Assembly (NCBI GenBank): GCA_031284665.1
Contig: JAITXR010000297.1
Coordinates: forward strand, 1 to 6,157
Reading direction: 5' to 3'
Source: Paludibacter sp.
GTDB lineage: Bacteria > Bacteroidota > Bacteroidia > Bacteroidales > Paludibacteraceae
DNA: 6,157 bases
Shown: positions 1 to 6,088 of the stretch, in pieces
Numbering within the stretch: the stretch's first letter is position 1
How the letters are laid out: the number at the start of each line of letters is the position of its first letter
The notes under the pieces: generated by a model
The model's input: only the letters and a program-made list of their open reading frames with translations
Told to the model about the DNA's origin: nothing
Databases searched by the model: none
Program-made: the position numbers and the translations under genes

Positions 1-3000
1 TCAAGTACTATTTATAATTGTTATAATACAGGAAATATTACAGCCTCGGGTTATTCATCTAGTACTTATGCAGGTAGCATTTGCGGAAGCCTTAACAGCA
101 GTACTTCAATAGTTAGTAATTGTATTGCTGCCAATAACTCCGTTACAGCCGGAAGCGCAACTAATGCCGGAAGAATAGTTGGTTATGTAAGTAGTGTCAG
201 TATTGAAAATTGCTACGCATTATCTTCTATGTCAGTAAATGGTGCAACAAGAAGCAGTCAAAATGCAAATAGCAAAGATGGGAAAGATTGGACATATTGG
301 ACAGAACTCCATACCTGTTCTCATTCACCAACAACAATTCCATTAAATACAACAAATCCTCTCAAATGGCAGAAAAGCACTAATAACGGGCAAACTTGGA
401 GTGATATTGCTTGTACAAGTGCTTTTTACACCGAAAGCGACCCATCTGCCGGGCATTTTATTTATCGCGCTCAAAATGGCAATGGTTCTTATTCCGATAA
501 TGTGGAAGTTACTTATTACGATGCTGTGCCTGCTACTATCAATAGCCTGCCACTGACCGAAACCACTAAAACGGTGGACGAAAGCATTACTTTCAGTCTG
601 GAACTTATAGACGATAATTATGCCTATCAATGGTACAAAAACAATGCTGCCATCGCAGGTGCTACTGCTGCTACTTACAGCATTGCCGTTGTAAAAATGG
701 CAGATGCCGCTGCTTACAAATGCCGCGTGAGTAATGGCTGCAATACTACTGATTCGGAAATTTCAACACTTACGGTCAATAAATCGCCGCAAGTGATTAC
801 TTTCCCCGAAATTCCGGTCAAAACCTACGGCGATGCTGCCCTTACTTTACCTGCCGTTACGGACAAAGGTTTGGCTATTACCTATCAAAGCACCAACAGC
901 AATGTGGCTACCGTAAGCGGCAATACACTTACCATCCGCAATCCGGGTACAAGCAATATCATTGCCTCGCAAGCCGGTAATGTCGATTATCTGCTTGCCA
1001 CTACCGTAGAGCGCAGTTTGACCGTCAATAAACAAAATCAGGTCATTACTTTCGACCCTCTCCCAGCCAAACGCTACGGCGACCCTACATTTACTCTGCC
1101 TGCCACTACCGATAAGGGTTTGACCATCAGTTATCAAAGTCTGAATACCAATGTGGCGAGCGTTTCGGGCAATACGGTAACAATTATAAATGCCGGTACC
1201 ACAGATATTATCGCCACGCAAACGGGTGATACTTACCGCTATGCCGCCACGCCGGTGTCGCGCGAATTAACAGTCAACAAGGCATTGCAAAGCATTTCGT
1301 TTGCCGCTTTTGATACAAAAACTTACGGCGATGCCAATATAGTTCTCAATCAGTACAGCGATGCAGGTTTGCTTATTTCCTACACTTCCAATAACGAAAA
1401 TGTGGCTACCATTACAGGTAATACAGTGGTTTTGCACAATGTCGGCACGGCGCAGATTACCGCCAATCAGTCCGGTAATTCCAATTATGGCGCAGCAAGC
1501 ACCATTACGCGCAGTTTGAGCATTATAAAAGCCAATCAAACCATTGTGTGGGATAATATCCCGCCAAAAACTTACGGCAATGCCGATTTTACCCTTCCGC
1601 AAAGCAGCGACAAAGCGTTGACCATTTCCTACGTTTCCGACAATGTAAATGTGGCTACGGTAAGCGGCAATAGAGTATCAATAACCGGCGCAGGCAATGC
1701 CAACATCACCGCCACGCAAAGCGGCAACAGCAATTATAATGCAGCGTCATCGGTAACTTTGCCGCTTACGGTGTCGAAAGCGATACAAACCATCACTTTT
1801 GCTCCTTTGGCAGAGCATACTTACGGCGGTAGCACTTTTACCCTCAATGCAAGCAGCAATTCGGGTTTGCCTATTGTATATGAAAGTTCAAATCCAGCCG
1901 TAGCAAGCGTTTCGGGCAATGTGGTAACTATACTTACGGCAGGCGAAACCTACATTATCGCCTCTGCCGCAGGTAACAATAATTATTATACAGCCACGCC
2001 GCAGCAGCAGTTGTTGCGAGTGGGCAGGGCGGCTCAAACTATTTCGCTCGACATTATCGCAGGCAAAACTTACGGCGATGCATCCTTTACGCTCAATGCG
2101 CAAGTTAATACGGCTTTGCCCATAACTTACACGTCGTCAAATCCGGCGAAACTGTTTATTTCGGGCAATCAGGCAATGATTTTGGGCGCAGGCACATTTA
2201 CCGTTACTGCTACGCAAGGCGGAAATTCAAATTATTTGCCTGTTTCGGACAGCAAAACCTTTACCGTTGGTAAGGCAAATCTGGCTATTGCTGCCGACAA
2301 TAAAGCGCGGACTTATGGCGGTGTCAATCCGGCATTAACTTACACCACCAACGGTTTTGTGAATGGCGACAGTCGCGCCGACCTTCAAACTTTGCCTGTC
2401 ATTACTTGCGCTGCCACAGCCACAAGCCCCACAGGCGAGTATAATATTGTGATTAGTGGCGCGGCAGATGCCAATTATTCGTTTATTTACCAAAATGCAA
2501 AATTGACGGTAAATAAAGCGCCTTTGACCGTGAAAGCCAACAATATAAACCGCGCTTATGGCGTTGCCAATCCAACTTTGACATTGAGTTATACCGGTTT
2601 CCAGAATGGCGAAACGGCATCGGTGCTGTCCGAATTGCCGGTAGCCGTTACCAATGCTCGCACTACAAGCAATGTAGGCAGTTATGATATTTTTGTGGGT
2701 GGCGGCTCGGCTACAAACTACGAACTTGCCTATCAAAACGGCACATTGACTATTGGGAAAGCCGTTATAAATGTAATTCCGGATAATAAAACACGTTTTT
2801 ACGGCGATGCAAATCCGGCGTTTACATTCAATTATTCCGGTTTTGTAAACGAAGATACCGAAGATGTGCTGACAAGTCTTCCTGCATTGACTTGCAGCGC
2901 TACGCTTACGAGCAATGTGGGCAATTATGCCATTACGCCATCGGGAGCCGCTGCGCAAAACTACAATTTTAATTATCAGCAGGGAATTTTGACTGTTCAG

Positions 3001-4245
3001 AAACGTAATTTGCAGGTAATTCCCGACAATAAGTCGCGCATTTATGGCGATGCAAATCCGGCGTTAACCTTGTCGTACGTTGGTTTTGTAAATGTCAATA
3101 CAGTTGCCGTTATCACCACGCAGCCTCAGGCGGCAACTTCGGCTACAATTAGCAGCAATGTGGGCGACTACTCTATTACCTGCTCGGGTGGAAATGCCAC
3201 GAATTACAGTTTTACTTACGAAACAGGCACATTGAATATCACAAAAGCAGCGCTTTCGATAACCGCAAACAATGCAAGCCGCAATTATGGCGCAGGCAAT
3301 CCGACGTTTACGCTTTCGTATTCCGGTTTTAAAAACGGCAATACGCAGTCGTCATTGTCGCCACAGCCGCAAATTACGACTACTGCAACCGCTACATCTG
3401 CTGTTGGCGCATATCCGCTTACGGTTTCAGGCGGTACAGCCGTAAATTACGAACTTTCGTATATTGATGGCACTTTGACGATAAATAAAGCATCTGTAAC
3501 GGTTAAAGCAAATTCATTGTCAATGACTTACGGCGATAACACACCGCAATATACCTGCAATTACACAGGTTTTGCAAATGGCGAAACGGCATCGGTATTA
3601 AGCGTTTTACCCACATTCAGTTGCAATGCTACTTCGTACAGCAACACCGGAAGTTACACAATTACGCCATCGGGAGCGCAGGCGCAAAACTATTCGTTTG
3701 CCTATCAAAGCGGCACATTGACTATTGGCAAATCGCCGCTCGCTATCAGCGTTCAGAACGAGCAACGCATCGTTGGGACATCCAATCCGGCGTTTACGCT
3801 GTTGTTTTCGGGTTTCAAAAATTCGGAAAACCAAAACGTATTAGACCAATTGCCCGCTGTTTCGTGTACGGCAAATATAAATTCGCCGGTAGGTTTCTAC
3901 GATATTATTTTGTCGGGCGGTAGCGATAATAACTACAATTATCAGTTAATCAACGGCACATTGGAAGTTGTGAATGCTAACGGAATAAATGAAATTTTAA
4001 CTAATAATCTTTCTGTTTATCCCAATCCTGTAAGCAATGGAGAATTGAAAATTGAAAGTGCAGAATTAACGGACGGCGAAACAATCACAATTACCGATTT
4101 ATCCGGTCGCGTGGTGCTAGTAGAGACGTGGCACTCCACGTCTTTGCAAAACGGCATTACTACAATCAACGTACAAAATTTGTTATCGGGCGTATATTTG
4201 CTACGTGTGGGAAATAAAGTTGCAAAAATTGTGGTGGAAAAATAA
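1..4245 (+). CDS. Large T9SS-secreted repeat surface protein (Big-like and MBG repeats), 5' end missing
   Basis: The frame is open from base 1 to the TAA at 4243-4245, giving 1,414 visible residues. The ATG at 229 is internal, because the same frame continues upstream with meaningful GLUG-like sequence; start codon and signal peptide lie outside the window. Module order by nucleotide: GLUG-like motifs (about 67-228), Ig-like segment (about 358-519), second Ig-like segment with YQWYK and YKCRVSNGC (about 547-783), six Big-type repeats (784-2274), seven MBG-type repeats (2275-3975), and a T9SS type A sorting domain (3976-4242). Proteins of this build are exported by Sec, cross the outer membrane by T9SS, and are usually anchored to surface lipopolysaccharide or released after the sorting domain is removed. 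No enzyme domain is visible, so an adhesive or structural stalk role is inference; the missing N-terminus could hold the functional domain. The repeat region is visibly richer in G+C than the first 350 bases or the downstream gene. Confidence 0.95.
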   Translation, partial: SSTIYNCYNTGNITASGYSSSTYAGSICGSLNSSTSIVSNCIAANNSVTAGSATNAGRIVGYVSSVSIENCYALSSMSVNGATRSSQNANSKDGKDWTYWTELHTCSHSPTTIPLNTTNPLKWQKSTNNGQTWSDIACTSAFYTESDPSAGHFIYRAQNGNGSYSDNVEVTYYDAVPATINSLPLTETTKTVDESITFSLELIDDNYAYQWYKNNAAIAGATAATYSIAVVKMADAAAYKCRVSNGCNTTDSEISTLTVNKSPQVITFPEIPVKTYGDAALTLPAVTDKGLAITYQSTNSNVATVSGNTLTIRNPGTSNIIASQAGNVDYLLATTVERSLTVNKQNQVITFDPLPAKRYGDPTFTLPATTDKGLTISYQSLNTNVASVSGNTVTIINAGTTDIIATQTGDTYRYAATPVSRELTVNKALQSISFAAFDTKTYGDANIVLNQYSDAGLLISYTSNNENVATITGNTVVLHNVGTAQITANQSGNSNYGAASTITRSLSIIKANQTIVWDNIPPKTYGNADFTLPQSSDKALTISYVSDNVNVATVSGNRVSITGAGNANITATQSGNSNYNAASSVTLPLTVSKAIQTITFAPLAEHTYGGSTFTLNASSNSGLPIVYESSNPAVASVSGNVVTILTAGETYIIASAAGNNNYYTATPQQQLLRVGRAAQTISLDIIAGKTYGDASFTLNAQVNTALPITYTSSNPAKLFISGNQAMILGAGTFTVTATQGGNSNYLPVSDSKTFTVGKANLAIAADNKARTYGGVNPALTYTTNGFVNGDSRADLQTLPVITCAATATSPTGEYNIVISGAADANYSFIYQNAKLTVNKAPLTVKANNINRAYGVANPTLTLSYTGFQNGETASVLSELPVAVTNARTTSNVGSYDIFVGGGSATNYELAYQNGTLTIGKAVINVIPDNKTRFYGDANPAFTFNYSGFVNEDTEDVLTSLPALTCSATLTSNVGNYAITPSGAAAQNYNFNYQQGILTVQKRNLQVIPDNKSRIYGDANPALTLSYVGFVNVNTVAVITTQPQAATSATISSNVGDYSITCSGGNATNYSFTYETGTLNITKAALSITANNASRNYGAGNPTFTLSYSGFKNGNTQSSLSPQPQITTTATATSAVGAYPLTVSGGTAVNYELSYIDGTLTINKASVTVKANSLSMTYGDNTPQYTCNYTGFANGETASVLSVLPTFSCNATSYSNTGSYTITPSGAQAQNYSFAYQSGTLTIGKSPLAISVQNEQRIVGTSNPAFTLLFSGFKNSENQNVLDQLPAVSCTANINSPVGFYDIILSGGSDNNYNYQLINGTLEVVNANGINEILTNNLSVYPNPVSNGELKIESAELTDGETITITDLSGRVVLVETWHSTSLQNGITTINVQNLLSGVYLLRVGNKVAKIVVEK
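67..228 (+). other. GLUG-like motif region (protein-level)
   Basis: Two related units can be read: YAGSICGSL followed by SIVSNCIAAN, and NAGRIVGYV followed by VSIENCYAL. The pattern of A-G-x-I-x-G, a short spacer, then I-x-N-C-x-A matches the GLUG motif common in Bacteroidota surface proteins and some peptidase-associated adhesins. These units normally occur in longer tandem runs, so more probably lie upstream of the window. Assignment rests on pattern recognition only; the second unit has V in the Gly-Leu-like core and is a weaker match. Confidence 0.6.
784..2274 (+). repeat. Six tandem Ig-like (Big-type) protein repeats, 249-nt period
   Basis: Units are 784-1032, 1033-1281, 1282-1530, 1531-1779, 1780-2028 (each exactly 249 nt, 83 codons) and 2029-2274 (246 nt). 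Each follows the scheme Q-x-I-x-F near the start, KTYGD or a variant at residues 13-17, a GL-x-I-x-Y strand, N-x-x-VA-x-VSGN in the middle, G-x-x-x-I-x-A-x-Q-x-G-N-x-x-Y towards the end, and LTVNK or a variant at the last residues. The pattern is that of bacterial Ig-like beta-sandwich repeats that are frequent in Bacteroidota secreted proteins. Unit 6 is the most divergent, with AKLFISGNQ in place of the VATVSGN strand. I do not assign a specific Pfam entry. Confidence 0.88.
2275..3975 (+). repeat. Seven tandem MBG-type protein repeats, exact 243-nt period
   Basis: Units begin at 2275, 2518, 2761, 3004, 3247, 3490 and 3733, and every one is exactly 243 nt (81 codons) with no indel. The shared scheme is L-x-V-x-x-D-N-K-x-R-x-YGD-x-NP near the start, then Y-x-GF-x-NG, L-x-x-LP at residues 37-41, S-x-VG-x-Y-x-I in the second half, a GG-x-A-x-NY segment and G-T-L-T-I-x-K at the end. 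This matches the MBG (mostly beta, glycine-rich) repeat family of bacterial surface proteins. The last unit is the most divergent, with RIVGT for the RxYGD motif and EVVN for the closing ITK, as expected of a capping repeat next to the sorting domain. Confidence 0.88.
3976..4242 (+). other. T9SS type A C-terminal sorting domain (protein-level)
   Basis: The last 89 codons carry the hallmark blocks in order: LSVYPNPV (4009-4032), ITDLSGRVV (4090-4116), LSGVYLLRV (4183-4209) and the basic C-terminal KIVVEK. In known T9SS cargo this beta-sandwich domain is recognised by the outer-membrane translocon and cut by the PorU sortase, normally with attachment to A-type lipopolysaccharide. The stretch between the second and third blocks, ETWHSTS, is coded by a palindromic DNA element listed separately, which lengthens a loop that varies in this family. 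Confidence 0.93.
4124..4143. repeat. Perfect 8-bp inverted repeat embedded in the sorting-domain codons
   Basis: The arms agacgtgg (4124-4131) and ccacgtct (4136-4143) are exact reverse complements around the loop cact. The left flank (gtag before the arm) would pair with ctac on the right, but the right flank reads ttgc, so only the core is intact. The element is read in frame as part of ETWHSTS. It resembles, from memory, a GTAGAGACGT-type palindromic repeat scattered through some Bacteroidota and cyanobacterial genomes; that resemblance is recollection, not a search result. Confidence 0.7.
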
Positions 4246-4267
4246 ATTCCTCACTATAGTTAGATAG

Positions 4268-4310
4268 AAAGGAAGAATGGCAGCAAAGATGCCATTCTTC
4301 CTTTTTCTTC
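4268..4310 (+). terminator. Rho-independent terminator of the surface-protein gene
   Basis: The arm at 4268-4282 (core ggaagaatggc) pairs perfectly with 4290-4304 (core gccattcttcc) to give a 15-bp stem with a 7-nt loop. The closing A-U pairs run into a T-rich tail, tttttcttc, at 4302-4310. It starts 23 bases after the TAA at 4245. It separates the surface-protein transcript from the downstream gene. Confidence 0.93.
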
Positions 4311-4330
4311 TTTATAACATTTGCCGTTTA

Positions 4331-4419
4331 TAATGGAGAAAATTTACCAAAAAGCAATCTTAATGGAAAAAATTTGTATATTTGCAGCCAAATAGAAATT
4401 ATAATAGAAAAAATTTACC
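4331..4419. repeat. Three direct repeats around the fic promoter, possible operator
   Basis: Copies of taatggaaaaaattt-like sequence lie at 4331-4348 (one change, ending acc), 4361-4375, and 4402-4419 (one change, ending acc). Copies 1 and 3 share 19 of 21 bases when extended leftward to ttataat (from 4328 and 4399). Copy 2 abuts the putative -7 element; copy 3 would lie in the mRNA leader. Start-to-start spacing is 30 and 41 bp. The next gene encodes a winged-helix-like N-terminus, so binding by its own product is possible. The alternative is chance similarity in A/T-rich intergenic DNA. Confidence 0.5.
4377..4384 (+). promoter_or_regulatory. Putative Bacteroidota -7 promoter element for the fic gene
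   Basis: TATATTTG matches the Bacteroidota primary sigma-factor -7 consensus TAnnTTTG exactly. Transcription would start a few bases downstream, near 4390, giving a leader of about 35-40 nt before the ATG at 4427. I see no convincing TTTG -33 box at the usual distance; that box is often weak in this phylum. The site lies downstream of the terminator at 4268-4310, consistent with independent transcription. Confidence 0.6.
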
Positions 4420-4426
4420 GTTTCTT

Positions 4427-5944
4427 ATGGCAACAAAAACGACAAACACGATTGATTGGAGTAGAGAAATTATTTTTTCGTCTGCGGAATCCTCTATATC
4501 TAAACAAATTGGGAAAGCGGAAAAAGAAGGCAAAATAAGAAAAATATTTCCTCGAATTTATACTAGCAATTTGCAAGATTCGGCGGAGTATATTATCAAA
4601 CGTCATTTTTTCGATATTCTCAAATGGCGTTTCCCGAATGCTGTAATCAGTCATCGGAGCGCATCCGAATTACGACCTACAGAAACGGGAAATTTCTTTA
4701 TTACAAGTAATTACACAAAAAAAATTACGGATTTAAGCAATTTTACACTTAATGTAATGGAAGGTAAACCTGCTTTAGAGTCGGATGTTAATTTGGATGG
4801 AATTTATGCATCTTCGGAGTGGCGATGGGTATTGGAAAATATGCAAGTTTCCAGAAAAAAAGGCGGAGAATCAAAAATATTTCCCATTGAATTTATTGAG
4901 GATAAATTAGAAAAAATCATTATCCGAGAAGGTAAAGAGGGAATCAATAAATTTCGAGATAAAGCAAAAGAAATTGCAGAACAATTAGATTTCAAGGCTG
5001 AATTTGACAAGTTAAACGCCTTAATTTCAGCCTTATTGAGTACTCACAATAGTGATGTTTTGAGTTCTGTTTCAGCCAAAGCGCGAGCAAGCGGAATGCC
5101 TTTTGATGCCAAGCGAGTTGAATTATTCGAAATTCTCTATGATAAATTGAAAGATTATTATTTTCGGGAACGACCTGACAAAAATAATTCCGAAGATTCG
5201 TTCAGGTTATTTTCTTTCTTTGAAGCCTATTTTTCAAACTATATTGAAGGTACAAAATTTACTATAGTTGATGCAAAAAAAATTGTAGATACAGGAATTG
5301 CAATTCCAAAAAGGATAAAAGATTCACACGATATTTTGGGGACTTTCGATATTTTGTCAAACAGTCGGGAAATGAGTACGACTCCGGCAACGGTTGACGA
5401 ATTAATTAATATTCTCAAAAGCAGACATTTAACGATGATGTCCGAAAGGGCAGAAGAAGTAAATGCAGGATATTTTAAAAGTCAAAACAACAGAGCCGGA
5501 AATACCGAGTTTGTTGATTACACATTGGTTGAAGGCACGCTCAGGCAGGGTTTTAAATACTATGCGGCATTAACCGACCCGATGGCAAAAGCCATATTTA
5601 TAATGTTTCTGGTAGCGGAAGTTCATCCATTTACAGATGGGAACGGACGAATGTCGAGAATTATGGGTAACGCCGAATTATTTAAATGCGGACAGTCAAG
5701 GATTATTGTTCCGACCGTGTATCGGGAAGATTATATTATGTCATTAAAGAAGTTCACTAACCGGAAAGAGCCGGACACGTTCATTCGCGTGATGGATAAA
5801 CTTCAGCATTTTTCCAACAATATTTTTGGCGAAAATTTTGATGAAATCAACGCTTATTTCAAAGCGACAAATGCCTATAAAGAGCCGTCAGAAGCCCAAT
5901 TAAATCTAATTGACCGCTCTATACCCGACATTAAATTAGATTAA
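4427..5944 (+). CDS. Fic-family protein (probable AMP transferase), AbiEi-like N-terminus and class II self-inhibition
   Basis: The protein has 505 residues from the ATG at 4427. A TTG 45 bases upstream in frame is rejected because it sits inside the putative promoter. Residues 18-48 resemble the winged helix of AbiEi-type antitoxins (SISKQIGKAEKEGKIRKI, then RIYTSN), and HRSASEL at 76-82 matches the following AbiEi-like segment. Residues about 125-210 (SSEWRWVLENMQVSR, then a charged helical stretch) look like the linker region of ~500-residue Fic proteins I recall from many bacteria. SNYIEG at 270-275 is the class II inhibitory motif (S/T)xxxE(G/N). HPFTDGNGRMSR at 400-411 is a complete Fic motif, HxFx(D/E)GNGRxxR, with catalytic His400 and the second Arg at 411. 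Family members usually transfer AMP from ATP to a target protein hydroxyl; Glu274 is expected to block productive ATP binding. The target is unknown. No antitoxin gene adjoins it, consistent with built-in inhibition. No signal peptide is seen, so it is probably cytoplasmic. Confidence 0.93.
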   Translation: MATKTTNTIDWSREIIFSSAESSISKQIGKAEKEGKIRKIFPRIYTSNLQDSAEYIIKRHFFDILKWRFPNAVISHRSASELRPTETGNFFITSNYTKKITDLSNFTLNVMEGKPALESDVNLDGIYASSEWRWVLENMQVSRKKGGESKIFPIEFIEDKLEKIIIREGKEGINKFRDKAKEIAEQLDFKAEFDKLNALISALLSTHNSDVLSSVSAKARASGMPFDAKRVELFEILYDKLKDYYFRERPDKNNSEDSFRLFSFFEAYFSNYIEGTKFTIVDAKKIVDTGIAIPKRIKDSHDILGTFDILSNSREMSTTPATVDELINILKSRHLTMMSERAEEVNAGYFKSQNNRAGNTEFVDYTLVEGTLRQGFKYYAALTDPMAKAIFIMFLVAEVHPFTDGNGRMSRIMGNAELFKCGQSRIIVPTVYREDYIMSLKKFTNRKEPDTFIRVMDKLQHFSNNIFGENFDEINAYFKATNAYKEPSEAQLNLIDRSIPDIKLD

Positions 5945-6055
5945 TTTTACCATAAGTTTGTCGGCGTTATCCAAATCTATTTTTTTCGTGCCTTTGTGTT
6001 CAAAAAATTTCTTTCCCGGATTGTTTCGTTCCTCTCGAATGTAGAATGTTGACAT
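5936..6055 (-). CDS. Possible 39-residue ORF, function unknown
   Basis: An ATG at 6055-6053 opens 39 codons ending in TAA at 5938-5936. The product starts MSTFYIREERNNPGKKFF and ends DNADKLMVKLI; it is hydrophilic, charged and lacks a membrane segment or signal peptide. Nine bases overlap the end of the convergent fic gene. The frame is closed just upstream by a TGA in the terminator hairpin, so it is not the tail of a longer visible gene. Against it: it begins directly after the U-tract of the tRNA terminator, with no promoter or ribosome-binding site, so expression would need read-through. It could be a gene remnant or chance. I recognise no family. Confidence 0.3.
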   Translation of the reverse strand: MSTFYIREERNNPGKKFFEHKGTKKIDLDNADKLMVKLI

Positions 6056-6087
6056 AAAAAAAAGTCAATCAGTTTTGCTATTGACTT
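6056..6087 (-). terminator. Rho-independent terminator downstream of the tRNA-like gene
   Basis: Read on the minus strand, AAGTCAAT (6087-6080) pairs with ATTGACTT (6069-6062) as a perfect 8-bp stem around a 10-nt loop. An uninterrupted run of eight T follows (6063-6056, the first two shared with the stem). It begins one base after the tRNA-like 3' end, a normal place for a tRNA terminator. On the plus strand the hairpin is followed by gtggg rather than T, so it should not terminate the fic transcript efficiently. Confidence 0.82.
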
Positions 6088-6088
6088 G

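Noticed and set aside
229..231. ATG at 229 as the start of the large surface-protein gene
   Set aside because: The same frame is open to base 1 and encodes GLUG-like motifs that continue across 229. No signal peptide follows this Met.
847..2103. Series of minus-strand open frames (about 71-124 codons) across the Big-type repeats
   Set aside because: They are antisense shadows of the repeats, with compositions lacking any recognisable domain.
2335..2958. 207-codon open frame on the minus strand
   Set aside because: It lies entirely antisense to the MBG repeats, and its internal periodicity mirrors the repeats. Long opposite-strand frames are expected from the codon bias of a repetitive coding region.
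3621..3923. 100-codon plus-strand open frame in another phase
   Set aside because: It sits inside MBG units 6-7, whose main frame is clearly coding. The product has no family resemblance and no initiation signal.
784..3975. Regular ~245-nt periodicity considered as a CRISPR or DNA satellite array
   Set aside because: The units are in-frame, diverged at the DNA level and conserved at the protein level, with no identical short repeats separated by unique spacers. They are protein-domain repeats.
4382..4426. TTG start 15 codons upstream of the fic ATG, in frame
   Set aside because: The TTG is the last part of the TATATTTG promoter-like element, so it would not be in the transcript. The 15 extra residues (QPNRNYNRKNLPFL region) are coded by the A/T-rich leader and direct repeat 3 and look non-coding. 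The ATG at 4427 gives a typical family length.
4427..5944. Recent horizontal acquisition of the fic gene because it looks more A/T-rich than the upstream repeats
   Set aside because: The 5' end of the surface-protein gene and the intergenic DNA are similarly A/T-rich, so the repeat region may be the outlier. By eye there is no integrase, attachment repeat or other mobility marker to support transfer.
5945..6060. Terminator for the fic gene on the plus strand
   Set aside because: No G+C-rich hairpin followed by a T-tract is visible on the plus strand. The only hairpin (6062-6087) has its T-tract on the minus-strand side.
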